Positions 1-12,859 of a stretch of DNA of 64,000 bases are shown here, piece after piece; positions within the stretch are counted from its first letter, which is position 1; each line of letters begins with the position of its first letter. The notes under the pieces are model-generated. The model was not told the DNA's origin and did no database searches. It worked only from the letters and a program-made list of their open reading frames with translations. A program made the translations under genes and the position numbers. This stretch comes from Arsenophonus sp052171275 (lineage in GTDB: Bacteria > Pseudomonadota > Gammaproteobacteria > Enterobacterales > Enterobacteriaceae). Where the stretch lies: NCBI GenBank assembly GCA_052171275.1, contig CM125795.1:1116001-1180000 (forward strand). The letters are read 5' to 3'.

Positions 1-1199
1 ATATTTATATGTTTATAAAATCTTGTTTTATTAAAAATAAATAGATATAAATAAGTAAATTCTAAAATATTAATTATGATGATAATATATGATAAGTAAG
101 ACTTGATAACCGCGTTACTACTTTTATTCAAATAAATAGTCAATGAATTTTACTAATTCATAATTTATAATAGTGTACAACCGCCTGTAATCAATATATC
201 GATTTATAATACAACGATTATATTAAAGTTAAAATGAATATAGTCTGATTAATATTAAAAATACAATATCAATTTTTAATTTCTATAATTTAATATTATA
301 AATGTGATAATACTTTATTTATCATCTAATGTAGTAGATTTTAAAATATTCATGATTAGATATATTTATTTTTCTTTATTTTCTTCAAATCTATATTCTC
401 ATGTTTTATATCAATCTACTATGATGAAATAAAAATGAATTTTTACTTTTAAAAAAAGAATTTTCAAAATACTTATCTATAAAAATAAATAAAAATAATT
501 GTTAATTATTAAGAATAAATTATAAAATATAGATTAAATCGATAAAATAATAATATGAAAATTCATTTTTATTAATTTATATTATTAAGATTAATTTTAT
601 GATATCTATAAACTAGTCAATATCTTAGGTATATTAACGTTATGATCAATCTAAGTAAAAAAATATTATATTTCATCTTGGTAATATTATTTTTTAATTT
701 TAATTATTAAAACTGATATTTATCTATGATATAAACAAATCTATTATTATAGCTATATATATTAAGTCTAGTAATCTTATAAATTATAGGTAATTTTTTA
801 AGTTTTATCTACAATTTAAATAATAGTTAAAAAATATTACTATTAACAGAAGATATTTAAATTAATAATTTAATGACTAATTATATTAAATTAGAATATT
901 TATTTTTTATATTTCTTTATTTATATAGATAAGAAATTAATGATATTTTAATCATATTCATTATATATTAAATCTTTAAGGTTTATGCTTTATTTTAAAT
1001 GCTTTAACTAAAAAATTATTAGAAATTTATATTTAATATTAATTGTGTTATAAAATAAAGAATACAAAGCTCACAAACATTATTTTATATTATCTAAAAA
1101 ATATAATAATAACATCTATATTAAATTTTTTAAGATTTTTTTATTATATGTAATATGCATTTATTAAGTTAATATTCTTTCTGCAGCATATATCCTAAT

Positions 1200-1235
1200 A
1201 TAAAATTATAATATTTATAAATATTATAATTTTAT
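1200..1235. repeat. 36-bp perfect palindrome without spacer
   Basis: The two 18-bp halves are exact reverse complements with no loop. It consists only of A and T. It lies in gene-less DNA about 80 bp before a second inverted repeat, so it is not an obvious terminator of a neighbouring gene. Confidence 0.85.
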
Positions 1236-1316
1236 TAAAATATTAATTAAGATATATTGATTTAATATTATAAATTGATTGTATTTATATCTAAATATAT
1301 TACATATATTTAATTG

Positions 1317-1356
1317 AATATACACATTTATATTGTATAATATAAATGTGTATATT
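1317..1356. repeat. Inverted repeat, 18-bp perfect arms, 4-nt loop
   Basis: Arms 1317-1334 and 1339-1356 are exact reverse complements around the loop gtat. The arms contain a tacacattta/taaatgtgta core, so they are not a pure A/T run. No gene is nearby. Confidence 0.85.
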
Positions 1357-4143
1357 TTAATTTATCTGTATTAAATAACATGATAAAAATATTTTATGAT
1401 AAAAAACTATTTTTGTTTTTATTTATATTTTATAGATAAATAAATATTACTATTGTATTAACTTATTAATAATTTAATAAATTTCTATATTTTAACCAAA
1501 ATAATCTAATTATCATTTTAAGTGGTTACTTAAAATATTAAGTCGATATATAATATGTATATTATAGGTTTCTATTATCATGTATATTATAGAGATTTTT
1601 ATTGATAATTTTAATTTGTTTATTTATATATAAAATATATATAGAATGTATAGTTTCTTAACAAATTAAATATTTCTTAAATATAAATTAAGTAAAATCT
1701 TGATAAAAAATAGATTACAAAGATAAATAGATAGATAAAATTGATCTAAATAGAAAACATGTTACGCAAAAATTATATATTAAAAAAATAAATAAAAAAA
1801 TATGGGTTTATGTAAAATTATTGATTTATATAAATTATCAGTAGATTTTTGATAAAACAAATAGATGATAAAAAAATTTAAATGATATAAATTAAAATTT
1901 TCGTTTAGACTTTTATTGATATTAACTGATGAGTTATGTTTTTGATATTAGATAAGTTAAAAAGCTTAGTATTAAAAATTTCATTCTTTAAATTTTAAAA
2001 TTAAAGAATGAAAAATAATTATGTAGTTTATTAATTTTATTAATAAAAATATTTCTGTCAGAAGATTATTTTTTATATAATAAATGCAGTGAAAATTGGA
2101 AACAAAGAGTTTTTTATTTAACATAGTCAATTAGATTTTCAACTATATAAATAAAAAATAAATGATATACTTAGTAAGTAGATATGATTTATCGTTTTTC
2201 CTATAGAAATTATATAATTTTAAAAAATATTTTAGTCTATCAAAAATAAATAAATAATTTCTATTTTTATATATAATTTCTTTTATTAATATTTATAAAT
2301 ACAATAATATCGATAGTTTAACTTAAATAAATCAAAGTTCTTTAGTTATATAAAGATATTATTATAATAAATATTAATGAAAAATATATTACTATTTATT
2401 AACTAATTTATGATTTTAAATATCACAATATTTATTGTTAAATCTGTATAAATACATATTTATTTAATTAATAAATTAATTTATAAAATCTTTAATTTAT
2501 TTATTAAATTATTAAAATTGAATTACATAATCTTTAATTATTTGCATGTTTTATAGTAAAACTACTATTTAGATTTTTATTAAAATTACTACTGATGAGA
2601 TATGTATAAATATTAATATTTTAGTTAAAATTCCTTTCTAAATGCAAATATATCTTTTACTATAGAACTATTAAGCTAATAAAATATAATTATGTAATAA
2701 TGATTTTTATTAATATAAACGCATTAAATTAATTATATATTTATACAAAAATTATTAATAGTTAATTTAATAAATATATTTTTAATATATAGAACAATAT
2801 TTTGTACTATATCATTAATTTTTCTTAAGTTAAGATAATTAGTTTAATTATATATTATGTTTCAAAGAAATAAGAAAATATTTTTAATTACTGAAAAATA
2901 TATGACTATTAATTAAAATATATCTATATACAAATTAATATTTGTATTTTTTAAATAAATTTAATAGTAATCAAGAGTTTATCACATTTAATAGTAAATA
3001 TGATTATGAAGATACTATGATATAGTATTATAACTAAATTACCAAATTAATTATTTTTCCTATTATAGTAATTTATTTATTTTTGATTATATTATCAATA
3101 ATGCATATAAAACAGAAACTTAATTAAAATATATATCAATATATTTATTCTAATTTAAATACTACATAATAGATAAGATAACTTACTAGTTCATTATAAA
3201 TATATTACTTTAGATATAAATTATAAATTTTAAAATATCATTGTTATATTCTATTATTATTTTTATTTATAACTTTAGTAAAAGTAATTAAAATATTTTA
3301 GTTTCCTTTATATAGTAGTTTAATTATTATTCTTAACTTTTTAATATTTTATAATTTACCTAATAAAAGAAATTAGATTTAAGTATTTTATTATGATAAA
3401 AAACATCGTAAATATTATGTGATTCTCATAAATAAATTACTTGATAACTACTATAATAAATTAATAAAATTTAATTGGAAAATCTAATTTTTATTATATA
3501 TTCATAATATTTATTATATAAATATTAGACTATTTATATTAATTTATATATTTCACTATACTAATTGAATTTTTTTCAGACTCAATTAAGAAAATATATG
3601 GGTATGATAATTGAATTTTATAAAATTTTTAACTATTTCAATATTATTATATATTATTAATGTACGTTTATAATTAGCATATGTATGTTCTATTTTTTTA
3701 TTTTTAGATAATAACCTTTATTTTTTTAAAAAATGATAATTACTTAATATAACTTATAAAATAATTCCTTTGTTTTATAAAATTTCTAATTAATTTACAT
3801 TGAATCACTTAAATTAAAATATTTTTAATAGTTTAATAATTATATATTTTTTTCAAAAAAATTTCTTAATTTTTATATAAGATTATTATTTACATTAAAA
3901 TAATAATATTGGTAAGTTTTACTGAGATAGATTAATGATAAAATCAAATCTATAGAAATTAGTATTCAGTATATAATATTGATTAATAAATATTATTTAT
4001 AATATCATAAATAATAAATAATATTATATTATCAATAATAAAAATTAATTATTCTTAATTTATAAAACTACATATGTGATTCACTTTAATAATTAATTAA
4101 AAATTTGATTATAGAAGATTTTTTAATTATAAATACTTAATAA

Positions 4144-4169
4144 ATTTATATTTTCATGAAAATATAAAT
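4144..4169. repeat. 26-bp perfect palindrome
   Basis: A spacer-free palindrome centred on tttcatgaaa, in gene-less DNA. It is one of several in the first 9 kb. Confidence 0.8.
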
Positions 4170-6970
4170 AAAATAATATATATAAAAAATCCACTTATTG
4201 AAATAAACATATCTCTATTTATAAAATCAATATAAAGATTTTATATAGAAATATTATGTGATCTAAATCACTTATTTATATATCGAAACAAACTATGATG
4301 TTAGTTAAAATACATAAATAAATAATTTTATTATAAAACTAAATAAGTTTTTAAGTTATAGTTTAAAAAATATTAACTTTATTAGTTATTATTTTTATAA
4401 TATATTATAAACTAAATTAATTAAATAAATAATATAAATATTACTATTAATATAAACGTTGAATAAATTTATTGATATTTATATAAAATATTCTTTCTAT
4501 TTAGTTTTTTAAATAAATCTAAAATTTATTAAAGTAAAATAGATCAATATTATAAAAATAATTAGTATTAACTATAATAAAACATAGGCAATTGAATTTT
4601 TAATATAAATCTAAAAGAGAATAGAGATAATTATGATTATACAAATATATAAAAATGAAATAATTGAAATAAATATATATTGATTAAATAATAAATAAAG
4701 TATAATAAAAAATTATATTAATTTAATATATATCAATGCTATTTATAAGTTATATATTTATATTTTGATTATAATGTATCTAACAATTTTTATTGTTTAT
4801 AAATAAAAAATTTATTAATAGTTAATAACTTATAATACTATTATAATATTAACAACGTTGTAATGAAATGAATTTCATATATATTATAATTTTAGTTTAA
4901 AATAAATATGACGGTAATATAAAAGATAATTTAGATAAAAAATAAAATTTGTTTAAAACACATATTAAAAAATAAATAATCAAGATTAAATATTAATTTA
5001 AATTATTTTTCCAATAAATATTAATATAGTATTCTATTTTAATTTTATTAATTAATTAAAATAAATAAGTTTTGCTATTTGTACTGTTTATCAATAAATA
5101 TTGAATTAATAATTAATTAGATAATTAAATTATTAGTATATAACTAATTGATTATAAATTGTAAAAATAATTTTTATTCATGAAATTAAATATTCAATCT
5201 TAACTAGAGTTTTTATATATTTATTAAATAAAATGAGATATTTATAGTATTTATTAAATTAATATTTAGATTTTAAATTAATTTTTATTTATAATAATGT
5301 TTCAAACACTGGTAATAATTTATTTATTTAATAATAAATTATGAATAAGTTGAAATGTAAGTTCATTAAGAAGACTCTATTTTAGAGAAAATTATCATTA
5401 GTAAATATTATAATATAAATTTTAATTGACTAAATATATAAATTTAATCTTTAAATATTTTTTTACTATTAGTCGTAATAATTAATATTTAGATATTTGA
5501 ATAAAATAATCCACAATCTTTGTTATTAAATTATGATTATAGACATAAAAATTTTTTTCACTGACTATAAAGTAGTAGATTAATACATACCCAATATAAC
5601 ATAAATTTATTTCAATGTTGTTATTGATAATATTTAACTTATATTTTTAGTTAAATAAATATCAGATATTTTAATTACAAAAATGTAACTAGATATAAAG
5701 ATCTAAATGATAATAATACTGAAATATAAATTTTAGTATTCATTTTTTTTGAAGATTATTATTAAACTCTTTAATTATTTTGCCATCAAAGTTTGAGTAT
5801 AAAAAATTATAACTTGAGTTTTACTTAAGTGTATTATAACTAATTTAAGAATTTTAATTAATAAAATTAGTTTTTCAATTTAATATAGAATTAATCTTTA
5901 TTATGATTAATAATATCAATATATTAAATCTATTAAATATTTTTAAATTTCAACTTTAAACTAATTAAATAATAAAAATATTATTTTTATAAAAATAAAA
6001 ATAATACTACGTTAAAAGAAATAACATAAGTATAATATATTTTATATTAAAGTATATCATAGAGATAACTTAATATTTATTTAGTTAGAATAATGTAAAA
6101 CAAAAAAATAAAAAATATTTTATACGGTTTTAACAAACTATGAATTTTAACTAGGATATATAAAAATATTTATAATATTTTCAGAATTAATAATTAAATT
6201 AATCTTTTTATATAAAGAGATTTATAATAAAATAATAAAAAATTCATAATAAAATATCTTATATAACTTGCTATTTATTTTAAATATTAAAAGCTAATAT
6301 ATTATTTTATAAATATAAATTATCAACATATTTTTTATTAAATATTAATATAGTTTTTATTAGATTAAAAAAATAAGAGATAAACTATAATTATATTATT
6401 ATTTGTAATATTGTTATAAATAAATATACTAGAAAACAAATTATGATTAATTTTGTAAAAATAGCCTGATATCTAATATTCTTTCAGATAAGTATATTTC
6501 TTAAATATTAATATTAGTAATGAATACTGTTTATTTTTATAATCTTAATAATTATCATTTAAAATTTTAATATATATAGAAAGATACTAAAGAAAATATT
6601 TTTACTAAATACTATAATATTTAGTAAAATTTATTTAATTGTTATTAATAATATTTAAATATTAATAACAGTATAGTATTCAGTAGAACTAATAAACGTA
6701 ATAAAATTATAGATATAATTTTATAAATATTCTTTTCAATATATTACATAAATATTTTGATAGAGAAATTTAAAAAATTTATTTTTATCAATACATTTAA
6801 AATATTATATATGTTAAACTAATATATAATCCACATATTTAATATTATAAATTATTTTTATTACAATTAAAAAAATTAATTAATTATATTAATATAACAT
6901 TTTTTAGTAATTGCTTATTTTAGCAGAATTTTTTATTCTTATTTAATGATTTTTAATATGAAATTAAAAC

Positions 6971-7002
6971 TTGCTTAATAATATTAAGCAATCTTATTTT
7001 TT
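6971..7002 (+). terminator. Orphan terminator-like hairpin
   Basis: A stem of ttgcttaata paired with tattaagcaa around a single A is followed by a T-rich tail (atcttatttttt). This is the form of a plus-strand intrinsic terminator, but no gene lies upstream. It may be the surviving terminator of an eroded gene. Confidence 0.35.
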
Positions 7003-8573
7003 ATTTGTTTATTTATTCTATTTATAATTAATTTCTTCTGTATTTTATCAAAAAATATATTATAAGTTACTTTTAAAATTAAAGATAATTCTATTATTAA
7101 AATAATAAATTATTTATTATACCATATAATTTAATTTTTATTAGTTATCTATCTTAAAGTTTTTAAAGTTTATCAATTTTATCAAATGCAAAAAAATTAT
7201 TTTTATATAAATTTGATTTATAAATATAAATAGTTTAATTACTTTCACAATATATAATATATAAAAAATAATTTTTTAAAATTAAAATTTCCATATTTTT
7301 TAATATACTTAGTTAAAGTATTTATATGTATTTTCTAAATTTTTAATTTTATCATGAAGTGAAATTTCAAATAATTTATTATTGAGTTATGACTAATAAT
7401 CCACTAGATTGGCAATCTATAGTATGTATGGGTTATAAATTTATCTTTTAATTTATAATTAAATCTATATAATAAATTATTTTTTAGAGATTATTTTTAC
7501 TTTCTTTTATAAAAAAATGAAGATATTAACCTAATTGTTAATAACCAAGTAATAAGTATATTTTTTGTTTTAATTTTGTCTTAATAAGTTTTATATTTAA
7601 TGAGTTAAATTTTTAAAAAAATTTTCTAGTTATCAAAAACAAATAAAATAATTTATATAATTCTACAAAATTTTTTAAATATTTACAAAATACATAATAT
7701 CACATAATTATATTTTAATAGATACTATTATTATAACATTAACAAAAAATAGTAAATAAATAAGTTTAATTTTGTATATAGCTCCAGTATTAAATAAAAT
7801 ATATACATTAAAAATTGATGTTGATTTTTAAAAAAAATCTATAAATATTTATATTGAAAAGAATGAGTTAAAAATAGATTTTTACTAGTGATTCATTAAT
7901 TAATAAAATATAATAGATAATTATATTATATAGATAGAAATTAATCAAGATATTTTGAAATAAATTTTAGTTAAAATATATTCTTCGATATAAAACAAAT
8001 TTTTAAATTTCTATTTAAAATGATATTATTAACATGATATAATGTAAAATATCTTCTATGAAAAATATTAATATCATAAGTGATAGAATTAAATTTATTT
8101 ATTATTTTCAATAAATTAATAAGAAAATTTCGTTCATTTTTTTATTTAAGAATTTTATAATTAAATAATAAATCAAAATAATATTTTGAATTTATATATC
8201 ATTATTTTAATAAAAAATAACAGAAAATATTTTATAATTATTTAAATTTTAAAATTTATTTACTACTATAATATAGTCTTATCAATTAATAGTTTTATTC
8301 TATAAATCAATTATTATCTTAATTATTGTTAAAGTCATTATTTTAAATAAGATGCTAGCATTGGAAAAATTTAAATTATAAATATATAATAAAGTAAAGT
8401 TATGATTATAAATTATTAATATAAATACATTATTTAATGTACTTTTAAAATAAAGAAAATTATCAACTTCAATGAAAATTAATACTGATAGTGATTAAAA
8501 TATAAAACTTGATCATATATCAATTCATAGAATTAAATTAAAGATAAAACAATTAATTTTTTAAATTTTAACT

Positions 8574-8603
8574 AATAATTATTATAAATTTATAATAATT
8601 ATT
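8574..8603. repeat. 30-bp perfect palindrome
   Basis: Two 15-bp halves are exact reverse complements without a spacer, all A/T, 0.8 kb upstream of serC. Confidence 0.8.
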
Positions 8604-9411
8604 TATAGAATATAAATAATATGATAACATTAGATATTAATTATCATATTAAATTTTCATAATATCTATTACTATTTTATTTCTAAAATAAAATATTTAT
8701 ATGAGAGAAGATTACTTAGTTATTGACAATAACATTATTAATAATCATTATTATATTGGTAAAATAAATACTAACTTTGCTTGATATTTAAAAAAGATAT
8801 TTTTATTTATAATAATAGGATAAAATGAATCATTTAAACACATTTTTATTCAAAATTAGATAAAAATACTATTTTGATAAAAGTAAGTTAAGTAAAAATC
8901 AATTTTTACTTATAATTATTAAGATGTATTGATTATAACGAAACTGGATTATAAGTCAATGATAACTTATCAGCGTATTACTATTTTCATAAGTCAACAA
9001 TTTTAAAATAAATAATAAGATTTATTATATATTTTAAATATTATAAAACAATAAATTAATGAGCATATTTGTTTTTATTTAGTTATTTATAGATATTTCA
9101 TGATCTGATATCTGTAGGATTTAATTATAAATTAATATATATTAATGACTGACCAATGAATACTAAATTAACAAAATGCTCATATTTTATTAAAATTAAC
9201 TTTAAATAATTAATATATATGATTTAATAAAATTTAAGCTGTGGTATTTAATAATAAGTATTAATTATTTTTATCTAAAATATTATTTATTGATCCATTT
9301 TTATTTATTAATAATAATTAAATTATTTAATTTTATTTACTGTTAGTATTAAAAATAACCATAGATAAAGATAATATTAATAGTTTAATTAACTAATAAA
9401 GGTGATTAATG

Positions 9412-10500
9412 ATGAGTCAGATATATAATTTTAGCGCTGGTCCATCTATGTTACCGGTAGAAGTTTTATATCGTGCGCAGAAAGAACTTTGTAATTGGAA
9501 TGGTATGGGTGTTTCAGTGATGGAAATAAGCCATCGTAGTGAAGCGTTTTTAGAGATAATTAAGGAGACAGAACAAAATTTACGTGAACTACTTAAAATA
9601 CCTAATAATTATAAAATTCTTTTTTGTCATGGTGGAGCAAGAAGTCAATTTTCAGCATTACCGTTAAATTTATTTCAAGCTGATGAAATTATAGACTATA
9701 TTGTAGGTGGATATTGGGCTAAATCTGCCGCACAAGAAGCAATAAAATATTGTATTGTTAATGAGATTAATGTTCAACTAAAAAAATCAGATAATTTAAG
9801 TATAAAACCAATGAATCAATGGTTATTGACAAAAACCGCTAAATATCTTCATTATTGTCCAAATGAGACAATTGATGGTATTTCAATTCATTCATCACCT
9901 AATTTTTCGTCAGATAAAATAGTCATTGCTGATTATTCATCTGCGATTTTATCTCGACCACTTGATGTAAATTCTTTTGGTGTTATTTATGCAAGTGCAC
10001 AAAAAAATATTGGTCCAGCAGGTATTACATTAATTATAATTCGTAAAGATTTACTAGGCAATGAAAGAGAAATTATTCCTTCTATTCTTAATTATACTAT
10101 TTTGGATAAAAATAATTCAATGTATAATACACCACCAACTTTTTCCTGGTATTTATCAGGTATGGTTTTTAAATGGTTAAAAGAACAAGGAGGTTTACAA
10201 GAAATGGAAAAACGAAATAAAGAGAAAGCTCGTTTACTATATGACACCATTGATAATGGACGTCTTTATGTTAATCGAATCGATCCAGTTAATCGTTCTA
10301 TTACAAATATTACATTTAAAACATCAAATCATAATTTAGATAATGAATTTATCAAAGAGGCAGCGGAGAAAGGTTTACTTTTTTTGAAAGGACACAAAGT
10401 AACTGGTGGTATGCGTGCTTCAATTTATAATGCTATGCCATTAGCTGGTGTTCGTAAACTAATTGATTTTATGATTGATTTTGATCATAGGTATAAATAA
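9412..10500 (+). CDS. serC: Phosphoserine aminotransferase SerC
   Basis: A PLP-dependent class V aminotransferase that makes 3-phosphoserine for serine synthesis and 4-phosphohydroxythreonine for pyridoxal phosphate synthesis in the cytoplasm. The protein is collinear with E. coli SerC (362 residues). It starts SQIYNFSAGPSMLP, has LFCHGGARSQF near residues 70-80, and has the PLP lysine in ASAQKNIGPAG near residue 197. The C-terminal GGMRASIYNAMPL is conserved. Two ATGs lie in tandem at 9409 and 9412; the second gives the family's usual N-terminus and better spacing from the aaggtg ribosome site at about 9400-9405. It lies 113 bp upstream of aroA, as in E. coli where the two are co-transcribed. 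No damage is visible. Confidence 0.97.
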   Translation: MSQIYNFSAGPSMLPVEVLYRAQKELCNWNGMGVSVMEISHRSEAFLEIIKETEQNLRELLKIPNNYKILFCHGGARSQFSALPLNLFQADEIIDYIVGGYWAKSAAQEAIKYCIVNEINVQLKKSDNLSIKPMNQWLLTKTAKYLHYCPNETIDGISIHSSPNFSSDKIVIADYSSAILSRPLDVNSFGVIYASAQKNIGPAGITLIIIRKDLLGNEREIIPSILNYTILDKNNSMYNTPPTFSWYLSGMVFKWLKEQGGLQEMEKRNKEKARLLYDTIDNGRLYVNRIDPVNRSITNITFKTSNHNLDNEFIKEAAEKGLLFLKGHKVTGGMRASIYNAMPLAGVRKLIDFMIDFDHRYK

Positions 10501-10613
10501 AGTAAATCATTTTTTTGAACAGTTTAATGTATAAATAATTAAAACTTATTACGTGATAAGTAAATGCAATTTAAATTAGTTATATAACTTTATTATTTAA
10601 AAATGTAGTCTTA

Positions 10614-11900
10614 ATGAAAACTCTTACAATACAACCTATTTCTTATGTTGAAGGTACTATTAATCTTATTGGTTCAAAAAGTATTTCTAATAGAGTACTG
10701 TTATTGTCTGCGTTAGCAAGTGGTAAAACAATATTAACTAATCTTCTTGCTAGTGATGATATCAATCATCTACTCAATGCTTTGAGAATATTGGGCGTTA
10801 AGTATAAATTATCTCATGATCTCACAACATGCACTATAATAGGTCAAGGCAATTATTTTAATTATAAAAAAGGTTTAGAAATTTTTCTTGGTAATACCGG
10901 AATAGCCATTCGTTCACTGAGTGCTCTTTTAGCATTAGCAAAAAATAACGTTATATTAACAGGAGAACCTAGAATGAAAGAGCGACCTATTGGTCATCTC
11001 ATAGATGCACTACAACAAGGAGGAGCAAATATTGATTATCTAGAAAAATATGGTTATCCACCAATAAGAATAAAAGGCGGCTTTGTTGGTGGTCGTATCA
11101 CAATAGATGGGAGCATATCTAGTCAATTTTTAACTGCATTATTAATAACTGCACCTTTAGCTCCTAATGATACAACTATTCAATTAAAAAAAAATCTTGT
11201 TTCTAAACCTTATATTAATATCACTCTTTCAATAATGCGAAGTTTTGGTATTGAAGTGAAAAATCAATATTATTCAAATTTTTATATTAAAGCCAAACAA
11301 CATTATATTACACCAAATAACTATCTTATTGAAGGAGATGCCTCTTCAGCATCTTATTTTTTAGCTGCTGCAGCAATTAAAGGAGGTACTGTTAAGGTGA
11401 TTGGTATAGATAAATATAGCATACAAGGTGATATTAAATTTTCTTCTATACTTAAAAAAATGGGTGCTAAAATACGTTGGGGTAAAGGTTTTATTGAATG
11501 TCAAAGAGGTGATGAATTAATTGGAGTTGATATGGATATGAATTCAATTCCGGATGCAGCGATGACGGTTGCAATCTTGGCTTTATTTGCACGAGGTGAA
11601 ACTGTTATTCGTAATATTTATAATTGGAGGGTAAAAGAAACAAATAGATTAACTGCGTTATCGACCGAATTATCAAAAATTGGTGCTATCGTTGAAGAAG
11701 GATATGATTATATTCGTATTTTACCACCTAAATTATTTAAACATGCTGAAATAGAAACTTATAACGATCATCGAATGGCAATGTGTTTTTCACTTGTTGC
11801 TTTATCAAATACTCCAGTTACAATTTTAAATCCAAATTGTACTGCAAAAACTTTTCCAGACTATTTTAATCAGTTAAAAAAAATAAGTTATAGTTACTAA
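10614..11900 (+). CDS. aroA: EPSP synthase AroA, with Ile97/Ser101
   Basis: 5-enolpyruvylshikimate-3-phosphate synthase, the sixth shikimate step. It joins phosphoenolpyruvate to shikimate-3-phosphate and leads to chorismate for aromatic amino acids and folate. The 428 residues align end to end with class I E. coli AroA. Conserved elements are GSKSISNR (Lys22, Arg27), TGEPRMKERPIGHL near 117-130, EGDASSASYFLAAAAIKGG, IPDAAMT near Asp313, YNDHRMAMCFSLVALS and CTAKTFPDYF. The usually near-invariant GNAGTAMRPL loop reads GNTGIAIRSL, so Thr97 is Ile and Pro101 is Ser with Gly96 and Arg100 kept. In E. coli EPSP synthase this pair (TIPS) is known to lower glyphosate sensitivity while keeping activity. 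The start ATG has no clear ribosome site. The ycaL gene found between aroA and cmk in E. coli is absent. Confidence 0.97.
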   Translation: MKTLTIQPISYVEGTINLIGSKSISNRVLLLSALASGKTILTNLLASDDINHLLNALRILGVKYKLSHDLTTCTIIGQGNYFNYKKGLEIFLGNTGIAIRSLSALLALAKNNVILTGEPRMKERPIGHLIDALQQGGANIDYLEKYGYPPIRIKGGFVGGRITIDGSISSQFLTALLITAPLAPNDTTIQLKKNLVSKPYINITLSIMRSFGIEVKNQYYSNFYIKAKQHYITPNNYLIEGDASSASYFLAAAAIKGGTVKVIGIDKYSIQGDIKFSSILKKMGAKIRWGKGFIECQRGDELIGVDMDMNSIPDAAMTVAILALFARGETVIRNIYNWRVKETNRLTALSTELSKIGAIVEEGYDYIRILPPKLFKHAEIETYNDHRMAMCFSLVALSNTPVTILNPNCTAKTFPDYFNQLKKISYSY

Positions 11901-11918
11901 TATATATTGGTTAGTAAC
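11893..11918 (+). terminator. Hairpin spanning the aroA stop codon
   Basis: An 8-bp stem gttactaa/ttagtaac with a 10-nt loop overlaps the last codons and TAA of aroA. No T-run follows, so it may be a weak terminator or an mRNA 3' end protector. Confidence 0.35.
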
Positions 11919-12094
11919 ATCAAAATAATATTTAAAAAAACAAGTATCTGATTTAAATATTCTATTTTTATCTGAAATCCATTTATATTTCCATTAATAA
12001 TTGCGATTAATATGATCATCGAGTATTATTATCAAAATAATATAATAATTAATTTATTTATAAAAAAATTAATTTTATTAAAAAGAGGATTATT

Positions 12095-12772
12095 ATGGCA
12101 TTTTTGCCTCCAGTTATAACAGTTGATGGTCCAAGTGGTGCCGGTAAGAGTAGCTTATCTCATGCATTGGCAAATAAACTTGGTTGGCAATTACTCGATT
12201 CCGGCGCAATTTACCGTGCTCTTGCTTTATTAGCATTACATAATCATGTTAACTTAATGTCTGAAAAAGCATTGATTCCATTAGCTATTAATCTTGATGT
12301 TCATTTTAAAACGAGAAAAAAAAAATTAGTTGTGATTCTTGAAGGAAATGATGTTACTAGCAAAATTCGTAATGAAGTTATTGATAAGATTACATCTATT
12401 ATAGCAACTTTTCCTCAAATTAGAGAGATATTATTATATCGACAAAGAGCTTTTCGCACAAAACCAGGATTAATTACAGATGGTCGTGATATGGCAACAG
12501 TAGTTTTTCCAGACGCATCGATAAAGATTTTTCTTGATGCTACACCTGAAGAGCGTGCTTATAGACGAATGAGACAATTGCAAAAAAATGGATTTTATGT
12601 TAAATTAAATGATACATTAGTTAATGTTAAAGAACGTGATTATCGTGATCGTAATAGAATGATTTCGCCATTGAAACCTGCAAAAGATGCATTAATTCTA
12701 GATTCTACAAAATTATCTTTTGAAAATGTTATTAAACAGGTTCTTTTTTGTATAAAAAAAATATATATTTAA
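12095..12772 (+). CDS. cmk: Cytidylate kinase Cmk
   Basis: Phosphorylates CMP and dCMP with ATP in the cytoplasm and recycles CMP released by lipid and RNA turnover. The 225 residues (227 in E. coli) start with PVITVDGPSGAGKSS, the P-loop; E. coli has GKGT there. Further family signatures are LLDSGAIYRALALLA, the CMP-binding TDGRDMATVVFPDA (E. coli GRDMGT), a LID-like RAYRRMRQLQ and KERDYRDRNR. The ribosome site aagagg at about 12083-12088 is well placed. In E. coli cmk precedes rpsA and is partly co-transcribed with it, and the order is kept here. The C-terminal tail is lysine- and isoleucine-rich, in line with AT bias. Confidence 0.97.
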   Translation: MAFLPPVITVDGPSGAGKSSLSHALANKLGWQLLDSGAIYRALALLALHNHVNLMSEKALIPLAINLDVHFKTRKKKLVVILEGNDVTSKIRNEVIDKITSIIATFPQIREILLYRQRAFRTKPGLITDGRDMATVVFPDASIKIFLDATPEERAYRRMRQLQKNGFYVKLNDTLVNVKERDYRDRNRMISPLKPAKDALILDSTKLSFENVIKQVLFCIKKIYI

Positions 12773-12859
12773 CTATATAATATACTTAATATTGACATAT
12801 AATAAATTAAAATAATTAATTAATAATTTACTTTAGTTTATATTCAGTTAAATGAAGAG

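Larger units (their letters stand above)
1..9408. other. 9.4 kb gene-less, very AT-rich region
   Basis: No open reading frame with a recognisable protein is present on either strand; stops are dense in all frames. The stretch looks like eroded ancestral coding DNA. It holds three long perfect palindromes (1200-1235, 1317-1356, 8574-8603) and a terminator-like hairpin with a T-rich tail near 6971-7002. Slightly GC-richer islands occur near 90-230, 7388-7440 and 8941-9005, but I could not assign them to a gene. In E. coli this side of serC carries pflA, pflB, focA and ycaO; I could not recognise remnants of them. Confidence 0.7.

Noticed and set aside
7388..7440. Small frame MTNNPLDWQSIVCMG and a gattg/caatc stem, considered as a tRNA or gene remnant
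   Set aside because: No cloverleaf, no T-loop sequence and no recognisable protein family.
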